Notes: generated from the letters alone by a model not told the origin. DNA of 64,000 bases from Bacilli bacterium (GCA_017541325.1 JAFXZI010000012.1:1-64000); one strand, 5' to 3'. Counted from the first letter of the stretch, positions 43,372-52,408 are shown. Translations and numbers: made by a program.

Positions 43372-44648
43372 TATTTGAATTCAAAGTAAAAGTCTAATAT
43401 ACGAACCATATCTCCTTCTACTGCTCCCATTTCTTTTAATTTATCATCTATTCCCATTCTTCTTAATTTCTTAGCAAATCTCATAATAGCTTCATCAGTA
43501 GTAAATTTAGTCATCTTAAATAGCTTTTCTACTTCTTTTCCTTTAATTACCCATTCATCACCTTCACGAGTAATTGTATATGGTTCTTCTTTCTTAAATT
43601 TATATAAAACATGTGATTCAAATTGTTCTTCATCAAATAAATTTTGTTCTGGAATAGTATCTAATAAATCTCCTAAATAATCTACTACTTCTGTAAGTCC
43701 TTCATTACTTATTGCACTTACTTCAAATATTTTTATAGATTTATCTTTTAATTTTTTCTTAAATTCTACTAAGTTGTCTTTAGATGTTTCTACATCCATT
43801 TTATTAGCAATAATTATTTGTGGTTTTTTTAGTAAATTCTTATTAAAATTCTCAAGTTCCTTATTAATAACTACATAGTCATCATATGGATCTCTACCTT
43901 CATAAGCACTCATATCAATTACATGTGCAATTACTCTTGTTCTTTCTACATGTCTTAAGAATTTATCTCCAAGACCTTCACCTAAAGATGCACCTTCAAT
44001 AAGACCTGGAAGATCTGCGATAACGTAACTTTTTCCATTGGTTGTTTTAGTTACTCCTAAATTTGGAGTTAAAGTAGTAAAATGATACATTGCTATTTTA
44101 GGTTTAGCGCGACTTACACAAGATATAATTGTACTTTTACCAACTGAAGGCATTCCAACTAAACCAACATCGGCCATTAATTTTAATTCTACTTTTAAAG
44201 TTCTTTCTTCTCCAGGTTCACCAGATTCTGCAAAATTAGGTGCTGGATTAGATTGAGTCTTAAATGCAGTATTACCTCTTCCACCACGTCCTCCAGTAGC
44301 AACTATAACAGAATCATTTTTTCCTTTTAAATCTGCAAGTATTAAGCCTGTATCTAAATCAGTTACTACAGTTCCTTGAGGTACTTTTATAATAACGTCA
44401 TCGGCATTTTTACCATCTTGATTTTTTCCTTTACCATTTTCTCCTTTAGTACCTTTAATTGTTTTCATATATCTCAAATCAATTAAAGTATGAAGTCCTT
44501 CATCAACAACAAAAACAATGTTAGATCCATGTCCTCCATTACCTCCAAAAGGTCCACCCATTGGTATATATTTTTCACGTCTAAAAGCAAGACATCCATC
44601 TCCACCATTACCTGCTATAACTTTAATTGTAGTTTCATCTATAAACAT
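43371..44648 (-). CDS. obgE: GTPase ObgE/CgtA
   Basis: An essential 50S-associated GTPase. The 425-aa protein has a Gly-rich OBG domain (FIDETTIKVIAGNGGDGCLAF, through about 157). The GTPase domain follows (GMPSVGKSTI, DLPGL, NKMD), then an OCT C-terminal domain (EGDEWVIKGKEVEKLF). GTG 44657 overlaps the ribosome binding site; ATG 44648 follows AGGTGAAG with TAAAAT 6 bp before it. It stands next to rpmA-prp-rplU as in Bacillus but has its own terminator-promoter junction. Confidence 0.97.
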   Translation of the reverse strand: MFIDETTIKVIAGNGGDGCLAFRREKYIPMGGPFGGNGGHGSNIVFVVDEGLHTLIDLRYMKTIKGTKGENGKGKNQDGKNADDVIIKVPQGTVVTDLDTGLILADLKGKNDSVIVATGGRGGRGNTAFKTQSNPAPNFAESGEPGEERTLKVELKLMADVGLVGMPSVGKSTIISCVSRAKPKIAMYHFTTLTPNLGVTKTTNGKSYVIADLPGLIEGASLGEGLGDKFLRHVERTRVIAHVIDMSAYEGRDPYDDYVVINKELENFNKNLLKKPQIIIANKMDVETSKDNLVEFKKKLKDKSIKIFEVSAISNEGLTEVVDYLGDLLDTIPEQNLFDEEQFESHVLYKFKKEEPYTITREGDEWVIKGKEVEKLFKMTKFTTDEAIMRFAKKLRRMGIDDKLKEMGAVEGDMVRILDFYFEFK

Positions 44649-44685
44649 ATTCTTCACCTACTTTATTTTATCATATAAATTAAAA

Positions 44686-44711
44686 AAGTAAGAAAGATAT
44701 CTTTCCTACTT
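44686..44711 (-). terminator. terminator overlapping the rpmA end
   Basis: An 11-bp stem with one wobble (44686-44696 with 44701-44711), loop ATAT and T-run on the - strand. The rpmA stop (44706) lies in the stem. Confidence 0.83.
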
Positions 44712-44996
44712 CTCTACTGGATAGCAACTAGCTTGAGTTTTATTTTTTCCAACTCTTTCATACTTTACAATACCATCAACTGTAGTATATAAAGTATCAT
44801 CATTTCCACGACGTACATTTACTCCTGGAAATATTTTAGTTCCTCTTTGACGATAAATAATAGCTCCAGCTTTAGCTTTTTGTCCATCAGCTAATTTTGC
44901 TCCTAATCTTCTTCCTGCTGAATCACGTCCATTAGAAGTAGAACCTTGTCCTTTATGATGAGCAAATAATTGTATATCTAACTTTAAAAAGTTCAT
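44706..44996 (-). CDS. rpmA: 50S ribosomal protein L27, with cleavable N-extension
   Basis: The 96-aa L27 precursor. [11 protein letters not shown] precedes [15 protein letters not shown], matching the Bacillota-type N-terminal extension that the protease Prp removes after Phe11. The rest is normal L27 ([18 protein letters not shown]). It overlaps prp by 1 bp and ends in its own terminator. Confidence 0.96.
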   Translation of the reverse strand: MNFLKLDIQLFAHHKGQGSTSNGRDSAGRRLGAKLADGQKAKAGAIIYRQRGTKIFPGVNVRRGNDDTLYTTVDGIVKYERVGKNKTQASCYPVEK

Positions 44997-45292
44997 TAGT
45001 ATTCCTCCTCTATCTTAATATTCTTAGGATAATCTTTCTCTAATTCTTTAAATAAAGAAATCATATTTTCTATAAGATTATCTACTATTTCGTTATGTTC
45101 ATTTATAACGATTGAAAATTCATTTTCATTTTTCTTATAAGATATGTATTTATTATTGAATCTTAAGATTCCATTTACTGTAGTAGTCATTATACTAGAT
45201 ACGCTACTGCATACAATATCTTTTCCATACGTACCAAAGTCAGCATGACCTAAAATATTAATTTTATCAGTTGATACGATTACTTTAATCAT
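44996..45292 (-). CDS. prp: ribosomal-processing cysteine protease Prp
   Basis: Removes the N-extension of L27. In the 98-aa YsxB-family protein [18 protein letters not shown] supplies catalytic His16 and Cys28. Its place between rplU and rpmA is the family's usual one, and its substrate L27 in this window carries the matching extension. Confidence 0.92.
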   Translation of the reverse strand: MIKVIVSTDKINILGHADFGTYGKDIVCSSVSSIMTTTVNGILRFNNKYISYKKNENEFSIVINEHNEIVDNLIENMISLFKELEKDYPKNIKIEEEY

Positions 45293-45294
45293 AA

Positions 45295-45597
45295 TTAACC
45301 TTTAATCTTTTTGATTTCAACTTTTGTATATGGTTGTCTATGACCCATAGTACGTCTATTACTTCTGTCTTTATTTTTATAAGTGAAAATTCTAATCTTT
45401 TTTGCTTTATCATTTTTAACGATTTCACCTTCTACAGAAGCTCCATCAAGATATGGATTACCTACTTTATCATCTACTAGTAAAACTTCATTGAAAACTA
45501 CTTTATCTCCTGCTTCACCATCAAGTTTTTCTACATAGATTATGTCTCCTTCAGAAACATAGTATTGTTTACCACCAGTTTTTATTACAGCTTTCAT
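45295..45597 (-). CDS. rplU: 50S ribosomal protein L21
   Basis: A 100-aa 23S rRNA-binding protein. IKTGGKQYYVSEGDIIYVEKL at the start and RRTMGHRQPYTKVEIKKI at the end are typical. AAAGGAGGAT precedes the ATG. It is the first gene of rplU-prp-rpmA, behind an L21-type leader. Confidence 0.97.
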   Translation of the reverse strand: MKAVIKTGGKQYYVSEGDIIYVEKLDGEAGDKVVFNEVLLVDDKVGNPYLDGASVEGEIVKNDKAKKIRIFTYKNKDRSNRRTMGHRQPYTKVEIKKIKG

Positions 45598-45690
45598 ATT
45601 ATCCTCCTTTTATAGTATTCTAGACTCGCTCTTAAGGTACATACGTTTTAAAACCTTTTTAATGCGGTTTGAGCTATAAAGGCTACAAAC
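45598..45690 (-). ncRNA. putative L21 (rplU) leader RNA
   Basis: The - strand leader between the promoter and rplU is about 90 nt and has paired segments (for example AGCTCAAACCGC and TTAAAAAGGTTTTAA) of the kind seen in Bacillota L21 leaders, which bind L21 to regulate the operon. I judge this from position and local pairing, not from a model match. Confidence 0.6.
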
Positions 45691-45696
45691 ATATAA

Positions 45697-45725
45697 ATAA
45701 TATCACAAACAAGTCTTTACGTCAA
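45697..45725 (-). promoter_or_regulatory. promoter of rplU-prp-rpmA
   Basis: On the - strand TTGACG (45725-45720), a 17-bp spacer and TATTAT (45702-45697). Confidence 0.8.
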
Positions 45726-45732
45726 ACAATTT

Positions 45733-45942
45733 CTAATTAAACTTATTCATTTGTTTCATTATTTGATTAATTTGTTTTTGATTAGGTTTTCTACCCATTT
45801 GAAGCATAAGTGCTTTTATCATTTCTTCATTAATTGGTGGATTCTTCTTTAAATATGATGTCATTACTTTTCTACATACAAAGAATCCTATAACTGCACC
45901 AATTAATAGTCCTATTACGAACCATAATATATTCATCCACAT
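45733..45942 (-). CDS. yneF: YneF family (UPF0154) small membrane protein
   Basis: A 69-aa protein with one N-terminal span containing [20 protein letters not shown]. The conserved tail has [29 protein letters not shown] (about 29-57). Function is unknown in the family. ATG 45942 follows AGGAGATGAT; an upstream in-frame start at 45978 is ignored. It is next to tkt as in Bacillus. Confidence 0.9.
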   Translation of the reverse strand: MWMNILWFVIGLLIGAVIGFFVCRKVMTSYLKKNPPINEEMIKALMLQMGRKPNQKQINQIMKQMNKFN

Positions 45943-45985
45943 AAAATCATCTCCTGTTAGTATTTTACTATAAAACAATAAAAAA

Positions 45986-46007
45986 AGGAACTAATTAATT
46001 AATTCCT
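45986..46007 (-). terminator. terminator overlapping the tkt stop
   Basis: Self-complementary AGGAA...TTCCT (45986-46007) around TAATTAATTAA, then a T-run on the - strand. The tkt stop (45991) lies inside. Confidence 0.75.
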
Positions 46008-47973
46008 CTATTTTTTTACTAATATATTCTACATTTAGATTGAATTTGTTTAAAACATCATCTTTTTTACCACTATATCCGAAAGAATCTACCGTAAACA
46101 TATTCTCTCTACTAGTATATCTATCCCAAGAATAAGAACTTCCTGCTTCTATTACAAAAATCTTTTTGTCTTTTGGAAGTATCTTTTCTTTATATTCTAT
46201 ACTTTGTCTTTCAAAGACTTCTATAGATGGCATAGAAACAACTCTTATATCATATCCTCTAGTTTTTAATTCTTCAGATACTTCTAAAGCAAGGGATACT
46301 TCTTCACCAGTACTAATAATACAAGCATCTAAGTTTTTTCTTTCTTCTTCTAAAATATAAGCACCTAATTTTGAATCATTTATATTTGTAAACTCTGATA
46401 TAGGAACTTTATTACGGCTCAATATAACTGCACTTGGTTTTCTAGTCTCAAATATAGAATTATATGCACCAATTACTTCATTAGAATCAGCTGGTCTATA
46501 TACATCAAGATTAGGAATACTTCTAAGTGAAATAAGTTGTTCAACTGCTTCATGAGTTGGTCCGTCTTCTCCAACTGTAATAGAGTCATGTGATAAAACA
46601 TAGATAATTGGTAAATCCATTAAAGCACTCATTCTAACACTTGCTTTTGCATAATCTATAAATGGTAAGAAAGTAGATACAAAAGGAGTAAGTCCAGAAA
46701 GAGCAATTCCGTTACCAATACTTGCCATTGCATGTTCTCTAATACCAAAATTTATGTTTCTTCCTAAAGGAAATTTATTTGAGAAATTACCAGTACTCTT
46801 AATTTTTGCATATGTAGAATTACTTACATCTGCAGAACCACCTATTAAGAATGGATAAACATCACTAATTGAATTAATTACTTTACCAGATGCTACTCTA
46901 GTAGACTCTACCATATCTTCTGGGAGATCATATACTACATCACGAAGTTTTATTGGTTCTTTATTATTTATAATCATGTTTAAGTCGTTTTTACTATTCT
47001 TATTCAAAGAATTATATTTTTTAGTCCATTCTTCGTAATATGCAAGAGATCTTTCTTCAATATCAGCTATCATTAGTTCTCTTGCTTCAGCACTAGGAGA
47101 AAAAGGAATATCTCTTACATCTAATTTATTTTTTACATCTTTTATATCTTCTTCTGATAAAGGAGATCCATGAACTTTAGAAGTCCCAGCAAGTTGAGAA
47201 TACTTTCCAATAGTAGTTTTTACCTCTATTAAAGTAGGCCTGTCACCATTTTTTGCTTTTTCAATAGCAGAATCAATACTTCTTGTATCTTCTCCATCTT
47301 CTACTAATATATAATTCCAGTTTTGACTTTCAAAACGAAGTTTAATATTTTCATCAAACGAATTCTCTAAACTACCATCTAAAGTAACTCCATTAGAATC
47401 CATAAGCACTATTAATTTATTTAGTCCTAATTTACCAGCTAAAGAACAAGCTTCATAGGAAATTCCTTCCATTAAATCTCCTTCTCCACATAGAACATAA
47501 ATATTATAATTAATAATTTCTTCTCCAAAATACTTTTCCAAGTATTTTTCAGCAATTGCCATACCTACAGCATTACCTATACCTTGTCCTAAAGGTCCAG
47601 TTGATGCATCAACTCCAGGAGTAACACCATATTCAGGATGACCAGGAGTTATAGAATCAATTTTTCTAAAATCCTTTAAATCATCTAAACTGATATCAAA
47701 ACCAGCCATAAATAAAGTTGAATACAAAAGACTAGATCCATGTCCTGCACTTAAAACAAATCTATCTCTATTTATCCATTTTGGATCTTTAGGATTGATC
47801 ATCATATGACTATCATATAAAGTTGCAACTATAGGAGCAGCCCCCAAAGCAATTCCTGGATGACCACTATTTGCGTTATCAATCATATCAATTGCAAGAG
47901 ATCTTATATTATCAATTATTTTTTTATCAATTGTACTATTATTATCTCGTTTAAATCCTATCATTTTTTTCAC
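45991..47973 (-). CDS. tkt: transketolase
   Basis: A thiamine diphosphate enzyme of the pentose phosphate pathway. In the 660-aa product the TPP-binding block GEGDLMEGISYEACSLAGKL (about 160-179), TPGHPEYGVTPGVDASTGPLG broken across about 92-112, NFGIREHAMASIGNG and the late GEDGPTHEAVEQL are all as expected. It is followed 3 bp upstream in sequence by the gene at 47977, and the two are co-transcribed. Confidence 0.97.
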   Translation of the reverse strand: MKKMIGFKRDNNSTIDKKIIDNIRSLAIDMIDNANSGHPGIALGAAPIVATLYDSHMMINPKDPKWINRDRFVLSAGHGSSLLYSTLFMAGFDISLDDLKDFRKIDSITPGHPEYGVTPGVDASTGPLGQGIGNAVGMAIAEKYLEKYFGEEIINYNIYVLCGEGDLMEGISYEACSLAGKLGLNKLIVLMDSNGVTLDGSLENSFDENIKLRFESQNWNYILVEDGEDTRSIDSAIEKAKNGDRPTLIEVKTTIGKYSQLAGTSKVHGSPLSEEDIKDVKNKLDVRDIPFSPSAEARELMIADIEERSLAYYEEWTKKYNSLNKNSKNDLNMIINNKEPIKLRDVVYDLPEDMVESTRVASGKVINSISDVYPFLIGGSADVSNSTYAKIKSTGNFSNKFPLGRNINFGIREHAMASIGNGIALSGLTPFVSTFLPFIDYAKASVRMSALMDLPIIYVLSHDSITVGEDGPTHEAVEQLISLRSIPNLDVYRPADSNEVIGAYNSIFETRKPSAVILSRNKVPISEFTNINDSKLGAYILEEERKNLDACIISTGEEVSLALEVSEELKTRGYDIRVVSMPSIEVFERQSIEYKEKILPKDKKIFVIEAGSSYSWDRYTSRENMFTVDSFGYSGKKDDVLNKFNLNVEYISKKIEELIN

Positions 47974-47976
47974 CTA

Positions 47977-48969
47977 CTATTTAAGTAATGTTACATTGTT
48001 TAAATAATATCCATCCTTACTAATTATATAATTAAATCTATAAGTATTTGCATTTTGCATATATGTACTAGCTTTAGCTGCTTTATCATTTGTAATTAAA
48101 TATTTAAAATTAGGGTCTTTAAATACACCTTTTTCTGTAATAAATACAACTTTAACATCTAAGTACAAATTATCTTTATCTTTAGTAGCACTAATTAATT
48201 CTTGTTGTAATGATTTTGCAAGAGTTTTTCCATGATCATAACATTTACCATTATATTTACCATTTTCTAAAGTAAAGTAAATGCTTGTTATATATGAACC
48301 ATTATAATAATAATTATATTTAAAATTATTTAATAGATTAACTGTTGTTCCATATTTCTTTTGAGAAATATTAGCAAGTTCATCACTGTCTATACTGATA
48401 GTTTCTTCACATATATTTGAACTAGTAGATATTTTTTCAAGAATTGAATTAAATTCATTTGTTTTTGATGCTAAAATTATTTTTTCTGCATCAGATAAAG
48501 TATTTAAATTTGTAGTATTATTACGGAATAAGAAATAAGTATCATATTCATAATTATCTACTACATTAAATGTAATTTCACTATATATAGAACTTATATA
48601 TTTATCAGAAAGAACTATTTTTCCATCTTCATAATCATATAAAGTGATTTCTTTTTCTTTAACTTCTTCTTTTATTTCTTTTTCTGGCACCTTCTTTTTC
48701 TTTGGAGCAAAAGGGTCAAAAATAAGAATAAAAATCATTGCTAAGAAAGCTATAAATACAAAAACAAGTAATATACCTATTTTCTTTCTTATTTCAAATA
48801 TTTCTTCTTCTGTAAGAGGTACTGCTTCTTCTACACCTTCCTCTTGTTCAACAAAAGAATCATCTTGTAAATTATTTATTTCATCATAAGATCCGTCATT
48901 AACAATTACATTATTATTGCGTTTTTTAGAAGCAACCCACGCTTTTTCTCTACTTGTTTTATGTTCCAT
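47977..48969 (-). CDS. single-span membrane protein, unknown
   Basis: Not recognised. The 330-aa protein has a basic N-terminus (MEHKTSREKAWVASKKRN), an acidic stretch and one membrane span (about 65-87). A Lys/Glu linker follows, then a mixed alpha/beta exterior domain of about 230 residues with a pair of Cys. The orientation suggests a surface protein anchored by its N-terminal span. GGGAGGCT lies 5 bp before the ATG. It stands first in the unit with tkt. Confidence 0.75.
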   Translation of the reverse strand: MEHKTSREKAWVASKKRNNNVIVNDGSYDEINNLQDDSFVEQEEGVEEAVPLTEEEIFEIRKKIGILLVFVFIAFLAMIFILIFDPFAPKKKKVPEKEIKEEVKEKEITLYDYEDGKIVLSDKYISSIYSEITFNVVDNYEYDTYFLFRNNTTNLNTLSDAEKIILASKTNEFNSILEKISTSSNICEETISIDSDELANISQKKYGTTVNLLNNFKYNYYYNGSYITSIYFTLENGKYNGKCYDHGKTLAKSLQQELISATKDKDNLYLDVKVVFITEKGVFKDPNFKYLITNDKAAKASTYMQNANTYRFNYIISKDGYYLNNVTLLK

Positions 48970-49175
48970 AAACTAGCCTCCCTATTTTCCATTTTAGTAT
49001 AACATCATAATAAAAATAAAACAATAAAATATGTTTATTTATATCATATTAAGTATAATAATATAATTAATAAATATATCTTTAATTGCTTTATAATTGT
49101 ATCATATTATATATATGAAAAAATAAAAATAAATGTTGAATTAATAAAATAAATATGTTATTATTAAGAAGTCAT
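48970..49175. other. AT-rich divergent spacer with two promoters
   Basis: About 200 bp without ORFs between the leftward 48969 gene and the rightward tRNAs. It holds the TATACT promoter box of the leftward gene near 49000 and the tRNA promoter (49136-49164). Nothing else was found. Confidence 0.6.
49136..49164 (+). promoter_or_regulatory. tRNA promoter
   Basis: TTGAAT (49136-49141), a 17-bp spacer and TATTAT (49159-49164). The predicted start is just before the first tRNA base at 49176. Confidence 0.75.
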
Positions 49176-49252
49176 GGACCCTTAGCTCAGTTGGTTAGAG
49201 CATCCGGCTCATAACCGGGCGGTCATAGGTTCGAGTCCTATAGGGTCCACCA
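49176..49252 (+). tRNA. tRNA with CAT anticodon, probably tRNA-Ile2 (lysidine)
   Basis: A complete 77-nt cloverleaf with encoded CCA. The anticodon CAT is at 49210-49212. The acceptor begins GGACCCT, so pairs 4-69 and 5-68 are C-G, the features recognised by TilS. The sequence is also closer to Bacillus tRNA-Ile2 than to its elongator tRNA-Met as I recall them. If so it reads AUA after lysidine modification; Met elongator remains the alternative. Confidence 0.9.
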
Positions 49253-49255
49253 GTC

Positions 49256-49340
49256 GCGGGTATGGCGGAATTGGCAGACGCACTAGACTTAGGATCTAGC
49301 GCCGCAAGGCTTGCAGGTTCAACTCCTGTTACCCGCACCA
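49256..49340 (+). tRNA. tRNA-Leu (TAG)
   Basis: An 85-nt class II tRNA with long variable arm and encoded CCA. Anticodon TAG at 49290-49292 within the loop CTTAGGA reads CUN leucine codons. It lies 3 bp after the CAT tRNA, in one transcript. Confidence 0.95.
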
Positions 49341-49348
49341 TTATAATA

Positions 49349-49378
49349 AGAAAAGGATTCGTTAAGAACCCTTTTTAT
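49349..49378 (+). terminator. terminator of the tRNA pair
   Basis: AAAAGGATTC/GAACCCTTTT with one A-C mismatch, loop GTTAA and a T-run. Confidence 0.72.
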
Positions 49379-49388
49379 TTTTATATAA

Positions 49389-49487
49389 TTATCGACTCAT
49401 ACTTGATGTAGACTCTTCTATAGAAACAGGAGTTGAAGATGACTCGAACGAATTTGTACTAACTTCTCCGGATGCTTGTACTTTTTC
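49389..49487 (-). pseudogene. possible gene remnant (Ser/Thr-rich tail)
   Basis: A 33-codon open stretch on the - strand reads like a Ser/Thr/Glu-rich protein tail (VQASGEVSTNSFESSS, then TPVSIEESTSSMSR) and ends in TAA at 49391-49389. It has no start codon: an in-frame stop (49490-49488) lies immediately upstream. It may be the remains of a deleted surface-protein gene, or chance. Confidence 0.25.
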
Positions 49488-49521
49488 TTATATATACAAT
49501 ATTTTATAATATATTTATAAA

Positions 49522-49547
49522 AAAACGACCTAAGTCGTTTTTATTTT
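49522..49547 (-). terminator. terminator of the 49978 lipoprotein gene
   Basis: AAAACGAC/GTCGTTTT with a four-base loop on the - strand and a T-run. It overlaps the gene end at 49541. Confidence 0.8.
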
Positions 49548-49978
49548 AATCCATTTAAAAAATCTATTAATGCCTCACTGGCTTCATTATAATTATCAGG
49601 CGACATCATGTATCCATGTGCATTTATAACATTACCATTATTGTATTTAACGTTCAAAGAAAAATAAGAGCCATCATAAATATTATCTTGACTTTTATCA
49701 AAACCATTCCATTTATCTATTTCATATTTATCTATTAAATCTGATAACTTCTTCATATTTTTCTTAGAAACATATTTAATTACAACATTTGCATCTTTTA
49801 ATGTTTCTTTATATGTAAATACATATTTATCATCTTTTTGTTTTATTTCATAAGAATAAGTAGTAGACCATCCTCCACCATATTCATATTTAAATTCTGT
49901 AATATATTTATCTTCTTTATTATTACCACAACCAACTAAAAGTAATGCAAAACAAACTGCAAATAAAATCTTTTTCAT
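49541..49978 (-). CDS. small lipoprotein, unknown
   Basis: A 145-aa secreted lipoprotein. MKKILFAVCFALLLVGC has the lipobox VGC with Cys at residue 17. The mature part is a beta-rich domain (FKYEYGGGWSTTYSYEIKQ), ending in a helix (ASEALIDFLNGLK). The order suggests a small beta-sandwich but no family is recognised. AGGAGGAT precedes the ATG. The gene follows 49987 closely and is probably co-transcribed with it. Confidence 0.78.
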   Translation of the reverse strand: MKKILFAVCFALLLVGCGNNKEDKYITEFKYEYGGGWSTTYSYEIKQKDDKYVFTYKETLKDANVVIKYVSKKNMKKLSDLIDKYEIDKWNGFDKSQDNIYDGSYFSLNVKYNNGNVINAHGYMMSPDNYNEASEALIDFLNGLK

Positions 49979-49986
49979 ACATCCTC

Positions 49987-50304
49987 CTAATAAAAACTAA
50001 AATTTTTGTCATTTTCTGGTAAATATGCTTTTTTAGGATTTTTCTCTAAATATCTTACTCTAACCTTGTTTCCAGGACGTGGTTTTGTTCCAGTATTTAT
50101 CTCCATCAAACTTTTTAATTTATAACCAACTCTAATAAATCCTACTTTAATTGGTTCATCTTTTTTCATAATAAGACTTTCGGTAAGATTATAAGTTACA
50201 TTATCAACATCATATTTTACCAAAACTAATGGATTATTTTCTTCACCCATTTCTCTTACTTCAACTATTTCTCCTATACATTCACTATCATATTCTTTAC
50301 TCAT
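49987..50304 (-). CDS. small unknown protein
   Basis: Not recognised with confidence. The 105-aa protein is soluble and beta-rich. IGEIVEVREMGEENNPLVLVKYDVDNVTYN, broken at about 10-39, and the closing GNKVRVRYLEKNPKKAYL resemble the exchanged-strand pattern of DUF3592-type domains, but without that family's membrane spans. Start ATG 50304 has a weak upstream site (GGTAGAT). Confidence 0.6.
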   Translation of the reverse strand: MSKEYDSECIGEIVEVREMGEENNPLVLVKYDVDNVTYNLTESLIMKKDEPIKVGFIRVGYKLKSLMEINTGTKPRPGNKVRVRYLEKNPKKAYLPENDKNFSFY

Positions 50305-50445
50305 AAAATCTACCTTTTTATTTAATAAAATTAAAAAGTACTAAATTGATCATATCATATCTAGTACTTAAAACTGATAAACCATATTTATTATCAAAAG
50401 ACATAAATATAGAGATAAATCTTAACTAAATATGTTTATCTTATA

Positions 50446-50733
50446 TTATTTACTTTTCTTTTTTCTTTTTAGTAATTTTTTCTTACCTTTATCGTCTTCT
50501 ACTTCTCCAACAATCATTAAATATCCTGAAAGAGTAAAAGCTACTACTAAGAAAATAATTGGATATGCAACAAAAATAAATTTAGCAACTACACATTCAG
50601 CACATCCAGTTGAATAAAACATTTCAATTAATTTATACATACTAAATGCCATAACTGTAGAAAATGCTATTGCAAGTACAATTGTTAGAATACATGTTTT
50701 ACTATTAATTTTTACAACTATTTTTTCATTCAT
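50446..50733 (-). CDS. two-span small membrane protein
   Basis: A 95-aa protein with two hydrophobic segments (about 13-37 and 50-75). The loop between them contains STGCAECVV, a Cys-x-x-Cys pair. The C-terminal tail is strongly basic (KGKKKLLKRKKKSK). Function is unknown; the Cys pair in a loop could be redox-active or bind metal. GAGTGGTAT precedes the ATG. Confidence 0.65.
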   Translation of the reverse strand: MNEKIVVKINSKTCILTIVLAIAFSTVMAFSMYKLIEMFYSTGCAECVVAKFIFVAYPIIFLVVAFTLSGYLMIVGEVEDDKGKKKLLKRKKKSK

Positions 50734-50878
50734 AATACCACTCCACTATCTTATAATTTTATATTATCATAAGAATTTTTAATATATATAAAAAAACTCT
50801 TGTTAAAGTGTAAAGTTAGACACAATATAAAAGATATCTATAATTTATGTGGTATTATATTATTATAGAGGTGATAAC

Positions 50879-51793
50879 ATGAACGTTGTTATTAGAGTCA
50901 GTAAAGAAACACAAGAAAAGATGATTAAATACTACAAAGATAAAAAAAGAGATAAAGAAATCCCTTATGTTGTATTCCAAGCAGTTGATGAAGATACTGT
51001 TATTACTATGTATACATCTGGAAAAATAATGTTTCAAGGTACTAGTGCTGATGTAGATGCTAATATGTGGAAAGCAATGGATGGACAAAGTGCTACTGAA
51101 GAAGATGAAAAAGAAAAGAAACAAAAAGAAAATAGATATTATTATTCTACTGCTATAGGATCTGATGAAGTTGGTACTGGTGACTATTTTGGTCCTATTA
51201 TAGTAACTAGTTGTTATGTAAAGAAAGAAGATATACCTAAATTAGAAAAATTAGGTATTAAAGATTCTAAAAAAATTACTGATGATAAAATTAAAAAAAT
51301 AATAAAAGATTTATTACCACTAGTTAAATATAAAAGTATAATTGTATCTAATAAAGAATATAATGAAAAATATGGAAAAGATTACAATATAAATAAAATA
51401 AAAGCTATTATGCATAATAAAGTATTATGGGAAATGGCTCATGAAGAAACAGATTATGATTATATTATTATTGATGAATTTGCAAGAGAAAATAGATACT
51501 ATGAATATATAAAAGATAGTACTAATATTCAAAAAGGTATTACTTTTATGACTAAAGCAGAAGATAAAAATATGGCTGTCGGTGCAGCATCAATAATTAG
51601 TCGTTATATCTTCTTAAAAGAATTTGATAAACTAAGTGATGAATTACATGTTCCTCTTCCTAAAGGAGCTGGAAAAGATGTTGATAAAGTCGGAGAAGAA
51701 ATAGTAGAAAAATATGGAGAAGAAAAATTAAAAGAAGTTGCTAAACTTAATTTTAAAAATACAGAAAGAATTCTTCATACAATGATATTTTAA
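50879..51793 (+). CDS. rnhC: ribonuclease HIII
   Basis: An RNase H that degrades RNA in RNA-DNA hybrids. The 304-aa protein has an N-terminal TBP-like substrate-binding domain (1-85), then AIGSDEVGTGDYFGPI with metal ligands D95 and E96, and YIIIDEFARE and AVGAASIISRY. An upstream GTG at 50849 is not supported; ATG 50879 follows GAGGTGATAAC. It is a single + strand gene among - strand genes. Confidence 0.95.
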   Translation: MNVVIRVSKETQEKMIKYYKDKKRDKEIPYVVFQAVDEDTVITMYTSGKIMFQGTSADVDANMWKAMDGQSATEEDEKEKKQKENRYYYSTAIGSDEVGTGDYFGPIIVTSCYVKKEDIPKLEKLGIKDSKKITDDKIKKIIKDLLPLVKYKSIIVSNKEYNEKYGKDYNINKIKAIMHNKVLWEMAHEETDYDYIIIDEFARENRYYEYIKDSTNIQKGITFMTKAEDKNMAVGAASIISRYIFLKEFDKLSDELHVPLPKGAGKDVDKVGEEIVEKYGEEKLKEVAKLNFKNTERILHTMIF

Positions 51794-51822
51794 AAGATTT
51801 AGTTAATTCTAAATCTTTTTTT
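51792..51822 (+). terminator. terminator overlapping the rnhC stop
   Basis: A 10-bp stem AAAAGATTTA/TAAATCTTTT (51792-51801 with 51810-51819), loop GTTAATTC and T-run. Confidence 0.85.
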
Positions 51823-51830
51823 ATATAAAA

Positions 51831-51858
51831 AAGAACTATTACACAGTTAATAGTTCTT
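51831..51858 (-). terminator. terminator overlapping the frr stop
   Basis: An 11-bp stem AAGAACTATTA/TAATAGTTCTT (51831-51841 with 51848-51858) and T-run on the - strand. The frr stop lies in the stem. Confidence 0.85.
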
Positions 51859-52384
51859 CTTCTTTTTCTTTTAATGCATCTTCAATTAATTTATTATATT
51901 TATTTACTAATTCTTGAATTTGTTTTTCTTTTCCTTTTTCTTCATCTTCTGGAAGTTTTGCTTTTTCTAAATCTTCAATAGCATCATGTCTTACAGTTCT
52001 AATAGATACTTTAGCTTCTTCACTAATTGCTTTTACTTGTTTAACTAACTCTTTTCTTCTTTCTTCTGTAAGATCAGGAATAACTATTCTAATATTTTCT
52101 CCATCATTTCCAGGAGTATATCCTAAATTAGCTTCAAAGATTGCTTTTTCAATTGCACTTAATGCACCTTTATCAAATGGTTTTATTAATAATTGACGAG
52201 CTTCAGGTACTGAAATAGTTGCAAGTTGTTTAAGTGGCATCATACTTCCATAATAATTTACCATAACACCATCTAAACTAGCAGGATTTGCACGCCCAGC
52301 TCTAACTGTTTGAAATTTTTTATCTAAAGCTTCTAATGTCTTTTTCATTAAGTCTTCAGTATTTTTAATAATATCTATATCCAT
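51839..52384 (-). CDS. frr: ribosome recycling factor
   Basis: Splits post-termination ribosomes with EF-G. In the 181-aa product RAGRANPASLDGVMVNYYG, KPFDKGALSAIEKAI and the long closing helix are all typical. An upstream start at 52405 is ignored; ATG 52384 follows AAGGAGATATT. In this lineage it lies next to a VanZ-like gene instead of pyrH. Confidence 0.96.
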   Translation of the reverse strand: MDIDIIKNTEDLMKKTLEALDKKFQTVRAGRANPASLDGVMVNYYGSMMPLKQLATISVPEARQLLIKPFDKGALSAIEKAIFEANLGYTPGNDGENIRIVIPDLTEERRKELVKQVKAISEEAKVSIRTVRHDAIEDLEKAKLPEDEEKGKEKQIQELVNKYNKLIEDALKEKEEELLTV

Positions 52385-52408
52385 AATATCTCCTTCCATG
52401 AACAAATA

